Source of the DNA: a virus
Length of the DNA stretch: 64,000 bases
IMG/VR virus record: IMGVR_UViG_3300015374_000001
Coordinates: 30,197-94,196 of that record
Reading direction: 5' to 3' (one strand)
Part shown: one piece after another, positions 15,271 to 24,386 of the stretch
How positions within the stretch are numbered: position 1 is the stretch's first letter
Layout: every line of letters begins with the position of its first letter
Notes under the pieces: model-generated
Database searches by the model: none
What the model was told of the DNA's origin: nothing
The model's input: only the letters and a program-made list of their open reading frames with translations
Translations under genes and position numbers: made by a program

Positions 15271-18200
15271 TGGGTCTAGCTCACCTTCATAAACACTCGG
15301 AATTTTCATCCATTGATGGGACCGGCAACGCTAATCAATATACCAAGCAAGGCTATAAATTCGAGCAAGAATTTATGGCTATTACCGACCATGGTAGATT
15401 GGGCGGCGTATTGGATCATGTCTACGTTTGTCAGAATCCTGATAAGTTTGACGATCCAGACGACCCGACTAAGAAGCGCGGTAAAGACGAAAAGTTAATA
15501 CCGCTGCTCGGGATGGAAGCGTACTGGCGCGATAACCGCTTTCAGGAACAGAAGAGTTACAGCAGTGCAAATCATTTAACTCTGATCGCTGGCAGTCTCC
15601 GTGGTTGGCGGACATTGATGCGTCTATCGAGCAAGGCGTGGATTCCTATCGACCGCAAGGGCGGCTTCAAGGGCAAACCCTGCATCGATTGGGAAATGCT
15701 AGAGGCAGACCACGAGGATTTAATTGTTTGTTCTGGCTGTTTCGCTAGTCCACTTTCTCAATTAATCCTGGCCGGTGATCAATCAGGCGCAGATGAGTAT
15801 TGCTCACGCATGCAGAACCTTCTAGGTGATCGCTTTTGGGGCGAGATAATGCCTCACGATCTAGATGAGCAGCGTTCAATCAATGAAGGCGTAATAAACT
15901 TATCTCAGGAGCATGGCTTTGGCGTCGTCGCAACAGGTGATGTGCATATTCCGTATCAAGAGTGGGAAGATACGGCGCTTGTGCTCAAGATGGTCAGCAC
16001 AAAACAGACGCTCTCCAAGCGCGCCAAAAAGCAAGAGGCTGGCGAAGACGTATACGGAGAGCGGATCGACACCATTTACTTAAGCCCGGAAGACGAGTTC
16101 CGCGAGCAGTTTGCTGAGTACCACGAGGATATCGATGAGGATATTGTCGATGAGGCGATAGCAAATACTGAAGTGTTGGCTCGCTCAGTCAAGCATTTTG
16201 TTATCAGTAATGCCACTAAGCTGCCCAAGGTAGCTAAGACTTCACTAGATGCAGAGCGTATCGTCAAGCGTTGGTGCAAAGAGAGTCAATACCCAACGGG
16301 CAAGCCAAAGAATTGGCAGGAATATCGTGACCGATACAACTATGAATTCAAAGTGCTCCGAGACAAAGGTGTGTTGGACTATTTCATCTTGGTCGGAGAT
16401 ATGGTCCGCTGGGCAAAGAGCAGAGATGCGTTACCCGGTTCTGACAAGCGTAAGCGGCCTATCCGGGTGGGTCTTGGAAGAGGTTCTGCGGCAGGGTGTC
16501 TTATCTCGTATCTCATCGGCATCACCGCAATTGATCCAATTGCCTGGGGTCTGTTGTTTGAGAGGTTTCTGAATCCTGATCGTGTCGGGATGCCGGATAT
16601 TGATCTTGACTTCGAGACTGACTTAAATGATTTCGAAACTCTCGACGGCAAAATGGTGGACGGCCGCGAGATGGTCAAGGAATATCTCAAGGCCAAGTAT
16701 GGTGACGATCACGTAGCGGATATCATTGCCTATCAGACCTTCGCTCCGCGCGTGACAATCAAAGAGGTTGCAGCTACACAGGATCTTCCTTATGGATTCA
16801 TCAAAAAAGTCACAGATTCAATCGGAGATACAGAGCGCGATCTTGAAAAGATTGCAGCAGAAAATGGATTGGTTCGTAAACTCAAGACAGAACACCCCTA
16901 CGTATGGGAACAGTGCTTACGGCTCGAAGATCAAATACTCCGAGATACCCGACATGCAGGCGGCGTGCTCATTACCCCCCGGCCAACAAATGAGTATATG
17001 CCTACTCAGATCGGAAATGATGAGATTACAACAGTCACAGCATGGGCGGATCGTGCCGATTTCCAAATTATCAGTGATTACGGATTTGTAAAGATTGACG
17101 TACTCGGTGTCAAGGGATTAGCGAAGCAGCAACTATGCGTAGATTTAATTGCTGATCACTATGGCGACATAGTTGAACCGAATGATCTACCGGCTCTGCG
17201 CGATCCATACAACGCAGATCAAAAAGCGCTAGACGCATTTACTCAAGGATTGACTCTAGGTGTCTTCCAGTTCTCCGGGCGAGGGATCACAAATCTCCTG
17301 CGCCACATCAAACCAGACAGCACCATCGACATTGCCGTTGCTAATGCCCTTTATCGGCCTGGCCCTATTAAAATTGCATTTGAATATGGGGATCGAAAGA
17401 ACGGGAAGATACCCGAGGCCGATTGGTATTGGCACGATGCCGTCGAGCCCATCTTAAAAGAAACCTGTGGCCTGATTGCCTTCCAAGAGCAGGTTATGGA
17501 AATTACTAAGGTCATCGGTAATTTCACGGGTGGGCAAGCAGACTCAATGCGTAAGGCAATCTCGAAGCTCTACCGGCTCCCTGGTGACCAGGCACGAGCA
17601 TTCATGCAGGGCTTCAAGGATCAATGGTTAGAGGGGTGTGAATCAAATGGCTTGGACGAAACCGCTGCCGGGGTTATCTGGGATGCCATCCTTGAATTCG
17701 CCGGATACGGATTCAACAAATCCCACAGCGCCAGCTACGCCTTGCAGGCATATCAGGATATGTGGCTCAAAGTTAATTATCCCCTTGCGTTTTATGCGGC
17801 CACTCTTACCATCGAACGAAAAGCAAAAGCCGAAGAGGATGCCGAATGGAAGCGAGGGATCTTCCGCGAAGCAGAATTATTCGACGTAAAGATTGATCCG
17901 CCCGATGTAAATGCCAGCGAGCGCGGATTCATTATCGATGGCGACCGGCTGCGTTATGGACTAGTCAGCGTCAAGGGCTTAGGAGGATTGACAGTTGATC
18001 AAGTCAAAGAGGTACGTCCAGTCTCTTCATTTGATGATTTTGCTAGGCGTACCCCAAGCAACTTCGGAGCCGATAATGCCGCCGCACTTGTTAAAGCTGG
18101 CGCATTCGATTCCCTTGGAGAAGATCGGGAAGCGTTACTAGCCAAGACTCGGCGCTGGGCAAAGAACAAATACAACGTGGTGATGGCGTGCGGGTGTAAG

Positions 18201-18893
18201 AAGATGCGGACGGGCGAGCCAGAGGAATGGAAGAAACCTGCCATTTGTGAGAAGCACGATTCGACTGAGATTAAGGAAATGATTGAAGTCGATCCGTACT
18301 ACACCTATGCGGAGCACATTAAGTTCCACTACATGAAGGACAAGGAACCGCCTGAGCAGGAATTGATCGAGCCTTCTCAGAACGAAATCCTTGAGATGGA
18401 AAAAGAAGTGCTCGGTAATGTTGTGTCGCGTGAGACTGTGGTGCATCGCTATCAGGAATTCATTGAAGATCGTATTTTCTCTACAGCAGAGATAGAGGAT
18501 CTGCCGCACAAGCCTGAGGATCACAAACCCTGGTGCGACTGTGATGAATGCGAGGCAGCAAATATCGTGGTGGGCGGCGAGATATTGGCGGTCAAGCCTA
18601 TTGTCACTAAGAAGCAAAAGAAGGAAATGGCTTTTGTTGATCTTGCCTTCGGAGCAGATCAATATGCGATCACGATATTCCCGAAGGCATGGGCCGAGAA
18701 CAAGCACAAGATTAAAGACGCATCAGTGATCTTGGTGGCAGGCTTTAAGGACAATCGCAATCAGATTGTAGCTCAGCACATAGATGATGTTGAGACAATT
18801 GCAGTGGGCGAACAGCGGCGGAAGACGAAGGCAAGTCTTAAGAAAACAACGCGGAAGAAGGCGGGGACTAACCCATGGCTGAAGGCAGCTTAG
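15270..18893 (+). CDS. dnaE: DNA polymerase III alpha subunit (DnaE-type)
   Basis: 1207 residues, full length for DnaE. The PHP domain opens with LAHLHKHSEFSSIDG. The polymerase core has GLGRGSAAGCLISYLIGIT and the catalytic triad in MPDIDLDFE (D443, D445 and a later Asp). Near the C-terminus are helix-hairpin-helix-like sequence and an OB-like segment (VVGGEILAVKP...FVDLAFGADQYAITIFP). Between them lies a cysteine-rich insert with CGCKKM, CEKH and CDCDEC that probably binds metal and is not usual for the family. This is the phage's own replicase; no beta clamp was recognised nearby, so it may use the host clamp. Confidence 0.92.
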   Translation: MGLAHLHKHSEFSSIDGTGNANQYTKQGYKFEQEFMAITDHGRLGGVLDHVYVCQNPDKFDDPDDPTKKRGKDEKLIPLLGMEAYWRDNRFQEQKSYSSANHLTLIAGSLRGWRTLMRLSSKAWIPIDRKGGFKGKPCIDWEMLEADHEDLIVCSGCFASPLSQLILAGDQSGADEYCSRMQNLLGDRFWGEIMPHDLDEQRSINEGVINLSQEHGFGVVATGDVHIPYQEWEDTALVLKMVSTKQTLSKRAKKQEAGEDVYGERIDTIYLSPEDEFREQFAEYHEDIDEDIVDEAIANTEVLARSVKHFVISNATKLPKVAKTSLDAERIVKRWCKESQYPTGKPKNWQEYRDRYNYEFKVLRDKGVLDYFILVGDMVRWAKSRDALPGSDKRKRPIRVGLGRGSAAGCLISYLIGITAIDPIAWGLLFERFLNPDRVGMPDIDLDFETDLNDFETLDGKMVDGREMVKEYLKAKYGDDHVADIIAYQTFAPRVTIKEVAATQDLPYGFIKKVTDSIGDTERDLEKIAAENGLVRKLKTEHPYVWEQCLRLEDQILRDTRHAGGVLITPRPTNEYMPTQIGNDEITTVTAWADRADFQIISDYGFVKIDVLGVKGLAKQQLCVDLIADHYGDIVEPNDLPALRDPYNADQKALDAFTQGLTLGVFQFSGRGITNLLRHIKPDSTIDIAVANALYRPGPIKIAFEYGDRKNGKIPEADWYWHDAVEPILKETCGLIAFQEQVMEITKVIGNFTGGQADSMRKAISKLYRLPGDQARAFMQGFKDQWLEGCESNGLDETAAGVIWDAILEFAGYGFNKSHSASYALQAYQDMWLKVNYPLAFYAATLTIERKAKAEEDAEWKRGIFREAELFDVKIDPPDVNASERGFIIDGDRLRYGLVSVKGLGGLTVDQVKEVRPVSSFDDFARRTPSNFGADNAAALVKAGAFDSLGEDREALLAKTRRWAKNKYNVVMACGCKKMRTGEPEEWKKPAICEKHDSTEIKEMIEVDPYYTYAEHIKFHYMKDKEPPEQELIEPSQNEILEMEKEVLGNVVSRETVVHRYQEFIEDRIFSTAEIEDLPHKPEDHKPWCDCDECEAANIVVGGEILAVKPIVTKKQKKEMAFVDLAFGADQYAITIFPKAWAENKHKIKDASVILVAGFKDNRNQIVAQHIDDVETIAVGEQRRKTKASLKKTTRKKAGTNPWLKAA

Positions 18894-19588
18894 AAACTAT
18901 GCACGCGCGCCGTAAAGTTAAACAGGCGCTAGGTAATTTCTTTAGAGAGATGGAGCTTGAAGTTGAGCCGCTAGCTAAGAATGCGACCAAGCAGGATATA
19001 CGTCATCGCATCAAGAAAGCTCATTTTTATTTAGGTGATATCGAGAAGGATCAGACTGGCGATTTCGATAGTCATTTCCTACGCCGACTAGATCATCCTA
19101 ATGCGGCTCATCTAAATACTCGTGGGCAATTGATCCGTGGCAGAGTCAGGCGTAGGCGGCGACGCAACAATACGGCTCGTGGTATAGCGATGAAGTTATT
19201 CCGTGTCTGTAGCAAAATTTCTGATGCGCGGCCACGTTATGTATACGGCGGTGGACATGGGCCACTGCTTAGATTAATGCGGTCCAATGCCAATATGGAT
19301 TGCTCATCATCTACCTCACTCGCGCTCAAGCGTGCAGGCATGTTCAGTTTTCCTATCGCTTGGGTATCCGGCATGTTCGGTGGCTGGGGCCAAGAGGGCA
19401 AGGGTGATTGGTTCACTGTTTGTTGGCACAGCGGGCATGTATTTATTGAATTCTATAACTTGCCTAACAAGGGCGACTATTATCGCTTTGACACATCGCC
19501 GTGGGGTGATGGCGAAAGTGGTGCTCGTTTGAGAGATGGTGAGCGCGGATACGCACAATTTAAGTTCCGCCATCTCCCTGGACTTTAG
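18875..19588 (+). CDS. NlpC/P60-like cysteine peptidase
   Basis: 237 residues, overlapping the polymerase gene by 19 bases. The C-terminal domain (about 120-237) has an NlpC/P60 or CHAP arrangement: YVYGGGHG, catalytic C143 in MDCSSSTSLAL and H188 in WHSGHVFIEF. The N-terminal 100 residues are helical and basic with a poly-Arg run (VRRRRRRNN). The catalytic part fits a peptidoglycan hydrolase. Its place among replication genes is odd, and a protein-directed protease is an alternative. Confidence 0.65.
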   Translation: MAEGSLETMHARRKVKQALGNFFREMELEVEPLAKNATKQDIRHRIKKAHFYLGDIEKDQTGDFDSHFLRRLDHPNAAHLNTRGQLIRGRVRRRRRRNNTARGIAMKLFRVCSKISDARPRYVYGGGHGPLLRLMRSNANMDCSSSTSLALKRAGMFSFPIAWVSGMFGGWGQEGKGDWFTVCWHSGHVFIEFYNLPNKGDYYRFDTSPWGDGESGARLRDGERGYAQFKFRHLPGL

Positions 19589-19599
19589 AAAGGAATAAG

Positions 19600-20817
19600 T
19601 TGCCGGTAGATCCTAGCCGCAAGGATGATTTCCTTGCCAAAATGCAAAGGTCGCTTGGGCCAGAGAGCGTCATCCGTGGCGCTGAATTAATTGCTCTGCC
19701 GCCGATCAAGCTGCCGTTTATGTCCCCGATGCTCACTTGGGCGACTACAGGAGGAATCCCGTGGGGGCATGTCTGCCGCTGGTATGGGCCAGAGCACTCA
19801 GGCAAGAGCCTCACAAACCTTGGATTAATTTGGGTAGCTCAGCATTACCACGAGGTACTTGAAGAGCAGTACGAATATCAGATCAAAGCAGTTGAAGGAA
19901 ATAATAAGTTCAAGGCGAAGAATAAGAAGGCCGAACTTAAGAAGCTGCTCGATAGATACCCCGAACAGCTTTCAGTAATGATGTGGGATACCGAGGGCAG
20001 ATTCGATCCCCATTTTGCTGAAGCGATCGGTATCGATGCTAAGCAGATCGAGCTATCGAATCACACGATCATTGAGGAAATTTGTGCGGGCATTCACGAT
20101 GGCTGGAATTCATTCCATATCCAGATAGTCGATAGTGCCTCAGCTACGCAAGCGGTGATGGAAGCTGGCATCAAACCTGGCGAATATACTCAAGGCGCTG
20201 GCCCACAAGCTTGGACTAAATGGCTCAAGCAGGCGCTCAAGGACCGCGACCGTAACGAGAACGTATTAATTATGGTAGATCAGCTTCGGAGCCAGCTTGG
20301 TCAAGCTCGAAACAAGGGACCGGCGACAGCGCCTCCGGGCATCCGCGCTCTGCGCCATCAGGCGTCCGTAGCAATTGAGTATGAAGCTGCCAAGCGCCTG
20401 TATCGGGATAAGAACGGAAACCTCACAGACGATTGGGAAAAAGCCGATCCTGATATCCGCTCATTAGGTACCGACGGCAAAGAGCCACACGGAGTACAGA
20501 TGAGTTGCAAGATCGTAAAAAATTCAACCGGGCGACCGTGGCGCAATGCCAAGATGCGTTTCGCATTTCCAGTGATGGATCACAGGACCGGTGAGGTTAG
20601 ATTCCCAATTGGTTTTGATCATGTCTGGGAATTACTTGAAATAGGTCTTCACTTTGACATAATCGAGAAGGGCGGTGGTGGAATGCATTACGTCCTTGAT
20701 GAAGATTTTGATCAGACCGGCGAGAAGTACAAAGGCGAATCAGCTATGCGTGTAGCACTGGCAGAAGATGAAGATTTGCAGGATCGAATCCTCACGCGCA
20801 TGTATCGAGATATGTGA
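19600..20817 (+). CDS. RecA-like recombinase (UvsX type)
   Basis: 405 residues from TTG 19600 behind AAAGGAA. Walker A is WYGPEHSGKSL (61-71). MMWDTEGRFD and VLIMVDQLRS fit the following beta strands, and a basic loop (RRQ-type, ALRHQASVAIEY) may contact DNA. Fits RecA/UvsX strand-exchange proteins; longer than RecA (about 350). Works with the helicase, nuclease and RuvC in this window in recombination-dependent replication or repair. Confidence 0.8.
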   Translation: MPVDPSRKDDFLAKMQRSLGPESVIRGAELIALPPIKLPFMSPMLTWATTGGIPWGHVCRWYGPEHSGKSLTNLGLIWVAQHYHEVLEEQYEYQIKAVEGNNKFKAKNKKAELKKLLDRYPEQLSVMMWDTEGRFDPHFAEAIGIDAKQIELSNHTIIEEICAGIHDGWNSFHIQIVDSASATQAVMEAGIKPGEYTQGAGPQAWTKWLKQALKDRDRNENVLIMVDQLRSQLGQARNKGPATAPPGIRALRHQASVAIEYEAAKRLYRDKNGNLTDDWEKADPDIRSLGTDGKEPHGVQMSCKIVKNSTGRPWRNAKMRFAFPVMDHRTGEVRFPIGFDHVWELLEIGLHFDIIEKGGGGMHYVLDEDFDQTGEKYKGESAMRVALAEDEDLQDRILTRMYRDM

Positions 20818-21038
20818 TGCTTAGATTGCTAGTCCCAATAGTAGGTTTATTAGCTGTTCTAGTTATTCTTACAGCTACTAATTTACCGTTGAAGAATTTT
20901 GATGGCAATCTCTTTGAACCCGGTTGTGATTGGGGCAACCCTCATTGTGAGCGCGAAGACTATAGGGATATGTGTACTAAACATATTTCAATTACAGACG
21001 GTGAATATGTACGTTGGTGCAAAGGTAGGCATTGGTGA
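20817..21038 (+). CDS. Small secreted or membrane-anchored Cys-rich protein
   Basis: 73 residues from ATG 20817 (TGATG coupling to the RecA-like gene; an in-frame GTG lies one codon earlier). A hydrophobic N-terminal helix (LLVPIVGLLAVLVILTA) is followed by a short domain with four cysteines (PGCDWGNPHC, DMCTKH, RWCKG). It resembles the cysteine-bearing membrane proteins at 2.7-4.5 kb in design. Confidence 0.55.
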   Translation: MLRLLVPIVGLLAVLVILTATNLPLKNFDGNLFEPGCDWGNPHCEREDYRDMCTKHISITDGEYVRWCKGRHW

Positions 21039-21241
21039 CCAATCCATTCCTTGAGAAAGCCAACAACCCCTTCTTTAAGAAAAAGAAGCGCGTGCGAGTT
21101 ACATGGCAGCACTCCTATGGCGAGAGCGAGCACGTAGGCAAGGTCGTATTTGAAGACAAGAAACACCTGCACGTGCGTAATGCTCAAGGCGTGATGCTTT
21201 ATTTCTTCAAGAAGATCCCTCACAAGTTAGAAGTTCTGTAA
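21035..21241 (+). CDS. Small basic protein, unknown
   Basis: 68 residues from GTG 21035 (GTGA coupling; TTG 21032 is also possible). FFKKKKRVRVTWQHSYGESEHVGKVVFEDKKHLHV suggests a small beta-barrel that could bind nucleic acid. Coupled to the nuclease gene downstream. Confidence 0.5.
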   Translation: MTNPFLEKANNPFFKKKKRVRVTWQHSYGESEHVGKVVFEDKKHLHVRNAQGVMLYFFKKIPHKLEVL

Positions 21242-22335
21242 TGGGAATCACGAGAAGCGAAATGTTTGCACGCTTTGGCGTGATGCAGCAGGTAGATGAG
21301 GTAACCGAAGCTGCCTATAAAATGCTTGAGCAGCAGTTATGGGAAGCTGGCGGCGATGATCCTCACGGCGAGCCTTGGCATGTGTCCTTTCATGCGTCGA
21401 GCTTCCCTGGTGGCGAGAATACCGCTTGTGGCCGCGCAGCTATTTATTCATTGATGGACGTTCCTAAACAATTCCAGTTCAGCCGTCGCTCACGGCAATT
21501 CATGGACATGGGCAAAGACATGGAGGATCAAATTGTTCGCCGCTGGCATCGGGCTGGCTTTCTACTCACACCTCCCCCTGAAGCGCCAACGCAATATCGT
21601 TTCGAAGACTCCGACTCCTGGCTTACCGGTTCGCCGGATGGAGTCATCATCAAACCGCGAGAAACCTCGCCGCACGTAGTAGATGTTAAATGTGTCCGCG
21701 ATAATACAGTTGATGAAATGCGGAATCTGATTCGTCAAGCCACTCCACGGCATGTAGCTCAGTTAAAAGTTTATATTGCTTTTGCCCATGAAGAGCATCC
21801 TTGGCGGAAGGTCAAGCGTTGCTTCAATAGCAGGCGACTCATCTTTGAATTGATAAATGGTGATGAGCGGATTGAAGTTTGCCCGCAGCATGGACAGAAT
21901 CCAGAATGCGTGGTCGAGGAAGAGCTAGAGCGTCCCTATTCTGGCTCGCTGTACTACGTCAGTTTCGATGATCCCAAGAAAACCTTTGAGTGGTACTACG
22001 AATATGACGAGGCTTTTATTCAAGAGGGGCGGGAAATCCTTCAAGGCTGGAAGGAACACTTCCTCAACAGCACCCTTCCGCAGACCAATTTCCAAAAGAA
22101 ACGCTGGTCCCACCCATTTAATTGGCAGTGGTCTAAGCCGGAATTCCCTTGCCAGTATTGCGACATGAAAAAGGTCTGCCAAGAAGACCATAACGATGCT
22201 CTAGAAAGCGGTAAATTAATTAATCTAGAGGATAGTCACGCAATTTTTCACGGTCAAAAGGTTCGAAAGGACTACAGCTACGAACAGGCCCGCGAGCGCG
22301 TTCTACGGCGCTGGGGGCTACTAGACGCGGCCTGA
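21241..22335 (+). CDS. Cas4/RecB-like PD-(D/E)XK nuclease with Fe-S site
   Basis: 364 residues. The nuclease motif is SPDGVIIK (D133) and VVDVKCV (D148, K150), with E95 in GKDMEDQIVRRW before it. C63 in TACGR plus a C-terminal cluster PCQYCDMKKVC (C304, C307, C313) give the four cysteines of a Cas4/AddB-type iron-sulfur cluster. Such phage exonucleases resect ends for recombination. It sits directly after the RecA-like operon segment. Confidence 0.8.
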   Translation: MGITRSEMFARFGVMQQVDEVTEAAYKMLEQQLWEAGGDDPHGEPWHVSFHASSFPGGENTACGRAAIYSLMDVPKQFQFSRRSRQFMDMGKDMEDQIVRRWHRAGFLLTPPPEAPTQYRFEDSDSWLTGSPDGVIIKPRETSPHVVDVKCVRDNTVDEMRNLIRQATPRHVAQLKVYIAFAHEEHPWRKVKRCFNSRRLIFELINGDERIEVCPQHGQNPECVVEEELERPYSGSLYYVSFDDPKKTFEWYYEYDEAFIQEGREILQGWKEHFLNSTLPQTNFQKKRWSHPFNWQWSKPEFPCQYCDMKKVCQEDHNDALESGKLINLEDSHAIFHGQKVRKDYSYEQARERVLRRWGLLDAA

Positions 22336-22350
22336 GAACCGTGCTATGAT
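22322..22350 (+). promoter_or_regulatory. Promoter TAGACG-17-TATGAT
   Basis: TAGACG (22322-22327), a 17-base spacer with TGC extension, and TATGAT (22345-22350), overlapping the end of the nuclease gene. It drives the hyper-acidic protein gene with a leader of about 30 bases. Confidence 0.55.
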
Positions 22351-22388
22351 CGCGCTCAGGCTAAACCCGGTACGAATGGAGGTACCTC

Positions 22389-23879
22389 TTGCTTGACAGT
22401 CTCAAGATTTCCGATGTAAATGCCCAGGCAATTCTGGCACTCGGAATCGCATTTGATGTATTTGATGATGACATTCCTGAGTCTCCGAAGGATCGGATGG
22501 AAGAGGCTCATAAATTAGTCGCCTTTGGAATTGAGGGTTTGCAAGGCGGCACAGATGATGAGGAAGTCGTTGAACAAATTAATGCCATCCTCGCGGCTGG
22601 TGGCGTTGAAGTAGACGGCGACGACGCGGAATTAGTTACTTTCGGCGAAGCTCCTGATCAGGATGAGCTTGAAGAACTTCTCTCGGAGCATGAAGTTGAG
22701 TTCGAATTTGAAGAAAGTGACGAGGAAGAAGAGGGCGACGAGGAAGAGGAAGTCGCCTTTGATGTTGACGACATAATTGAAGATTGGTCGTCAATGAAGT
22801 TGAAGGATGCCAAGGAAACTCTGACTGAGCTTCTGGCAGAGGAAGACGAAGAAGAGCAGCTTTCGTTTGAGGAAATTACCGCGCTGCTCGAATATGAGAA
22901 CGAGCAGGACAAGCCTCGCAAGTCCATCGTCACTCTGCTTGAGGGAGCCCTTGAGGAATTCGAGGGTGAGGAAGAGGAAGAACCTGAAGGCGAGGAAGAG
23001 GGCGAAGAGTCTGAAGAGGAAGGCGAAGAGGAAGAGCCCGAAGGCGAATTTGATGAAGAGCCGTATGAGGGCTACGACGAAGCCAAGGTTGGGGATCTGA
23101 AGGAAGTCATTGATGACGAAGATCGCACGGCCGAAGAGCTTGAGTACATCGCCGGATACGAAGAGGCTCACAAAAATCGCTCTACCATTCTCAAGCGTGT
23201 CAATGACCGCATTGAGGAATTAAGTGAAGAGCCAGAGGCCGAGGGCGAGGAAGAGCCTGAGGAAGAGCCGGAAGAGAAGCCCGCTAAGAAGCGTGGCGGT
23301 AAGAAGGCTAAGAAGGTTGATGCAGAGGAAATTGATGGCGACGAGCTTGAGGAAAATCTCCCGCCGCACTTCGCTGAATTAATCTCCGAGGATCACGCTA
23401 TCGGCGTGGCCGAGGAACTTGGCCTGAAGCCTGCTGATGACGAATATGAGCAGGAAGAGCTTCCGGCTATGCCTGACGATATCGCCGCAGAGGATCGCGG
23501 GGAATTGTCTAATCTCATGGCTCAGTACACAGCAGCGCATGGAACGGCTGCTTGGCTTGGGGCTCAGCAGTACACGCTTTCGAGCGGGTATGAGGAAGTG
23601 GCAGACTATTATGAAAATGCCGCATTCCTTGAGGCCGATGGTAGCGAGGCCACTAAGAAGGCGTCGGCCAAGACTGACGGCCGGGTGGTCTACTTCCGCA
23701 GCCAGCAGAAAAAGGCATACAACCAGTACGTTGTCATGCGCGATGTGAAGGACACGCTCAAGCGGCGTATAGAGACAATTAGCCGTGTGGGCGGATTCAA
23801 GGTCGATGCGGATGACGCTGAGGCTCAGTCGGCACCGGCAAAGCCCAAGGGACGCAGGACTCGCAGCCGTTCTAAGTAA
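22389..23879 (+). CDS. Hyper-acidic repeat protein
   Basis: 496 residues from TTG 22389, six bases after GGAGG. Glu dominates the composition, with many EEE and EGEE runs (about 95-125, 190-235, 275-300). Between them are short helical modules, for example MKLKDAKETLTELLAEEDEE and YDEAKVGDLKEVIDDEDRTA with AGYEEAHKNRSTILKRVNDR. The latter resembles the helical linker repeat (YDE.TV.E.....YE..HKNR..L) seen in actinobacterial proteins. A Lys-rich patch (KPAKKRGGKKAKK) and a basic C-terminus (KGRRTRSRSK) stand out. Possibly a DNA mimic, scaffold or chaperone for the basic DNA-binding proteins; no function can be assigned. Confidence 0.6.
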   Translation: MLDSLKISDVNAQAILALGIAFDVFDDDIPESPKDRMEEAHKLVAFGIEGLQGGTDDEEVVEQINAILAAGGVEVDGDDAELVTFGEAPDQDELEELLSEHEVEFEFEESDEEEEGDEEEEVAFDVDDIIEDWSSMKLKDAKETLTELLAEEDEEEQLSFEEITALLEYENEQDKPRKSIVTLLEGALEEFEGEEEEEPEGEEEGEESEEEGEEEEPEGEFDEEPYEGYDEAKVGDLKEVIDDEDRTAEELEYIAGYEEAHKNRSTILKRVNDRIEELSEEPEAEGEEEPEEEPEEKPAKKRGGKKAKKVDAEEIDGDELEENLPPHFAELISEDHAIGVAEELGLKPADDEYEQEELPAMPDDIAAEDRGELSNLMAQYTAAHGTAAWLGAQQYTLSSGYEEVADYYENAAFLEADGSEATKKASAKTDGRVVYFRSQQKKAYNQYVVMRDVKDTLKRRIETISRVGGFKVDADDAEAQSAPAKPKGRRTRSRSK

Positions 23880-24092
23880 ATGAACGGCACACCGAAGAAA
23901 GACGAGATGGAGAGGGAGGCGGGCACTTCGCTCGCCTCCCGCATTGTGGGCACGACCATCACGGTATTTGTTTTAATGCTGTTCGCATTGGTCGTGTTCA
24001 CGCTCGCCGCATTCGTCTACGGCATGGGCGAGGAAATACTGCCAGCGGTCAGACAGGCTGGCACTGACACAATTGAATGGGTTTTCTCATGA
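23880..24092 (+). CDS. Small single-pass membrane protein
   Basis: 70 residues, ATG directly after the previous TAA. One strong helix (TTITVFVLMLFALVVFTLAAFVYG) near residues 25-48, with an acidic-basic N-terminus and a short outside tail. Coupled by ATGA to the zinc-ribbon peptide that follows. Confidence 0.6.
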   Translation: MNGTPKKDEMEREAGTSLASRIVGTTITVFVLMLFALVVFTLAAFVYGMGEEILPAVRQAGTDTIEWVFS

Positions 24093-24211
24093 ATTGGTTC
24101 AGGAGTTTGATCTTGAACTATTGGACTAAATGTCCATTGCACGGATGGGTATTTGTAGGTCGCCATGACTACTGCCCACTGTGTAAGGCCTATGGGTATT
24201 GGGATGGATGA
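24089..24211 (+). CDS. 40-residue zinc-ribbon peptide gene
   Basis: ATG 24089 overlaps the previous TGA (ATGA). The peptide has two CPLx half-sites: TKCPLHGWVF (Cys and His) and DYCPLCKAYG (two Cys), spaced for one zinc ion. Its stop at 24211 overlaps the next gene. Conserved ligand spacing plus coupling on both sides make it a real gene. Role unknown. Confidence 0.65.
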   Translation: MNWFRSLILNYWTKCPLHGWVFVGRHDYCPLCKAYGYWDG

Positions 24212-24386
24212 AGAGCCAGACACAGTTAGCCCAATTCCTCCTGACCGCCTGGTGATGATCCACTGCCAAGACATTGGTGATTTAGTACGGCATTACTGCG
24301 GAGTCGGCTCAAGCAATGTTCGAGCTTGCGATTTGCCTCATGGTTGCCCGAAGGTTGTATATATCCGTGAAGGCGAGAAGGCGTAA
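24204..24386 (+). CDS. Small Cys/His-rich protein
   Basis: 60 residues from ATG 24204, overlapping the zinc-ribbon gene by 8 bases; the longer frame from 24165 is less likely. Holds HCQD, HYCG and CDLPHGCPK, which could bind one metal ion. Linked by TAATG to the next gene. Confidence 0.5.
   Translation: MDEEPDTVSPIPPDRLVMIHCQDIGDLVRHYCGVGSSNVRACDLPHGCPKVVYIREGEKA

Noticed and set aside
22658-22933. Minus-strand Ser-rich frame under the acidic gene.
   Set aside because: It is the reverse reading of GAA/GAG runs, a composition artefact.
24165-24204. Longer N-terminus for the Cys/His-rich protein.
   Set aside because: ATG 24204 gives an 8-base overlap with the coupled zinc-ribbon gene; the extension would be translated inside it in another frame.
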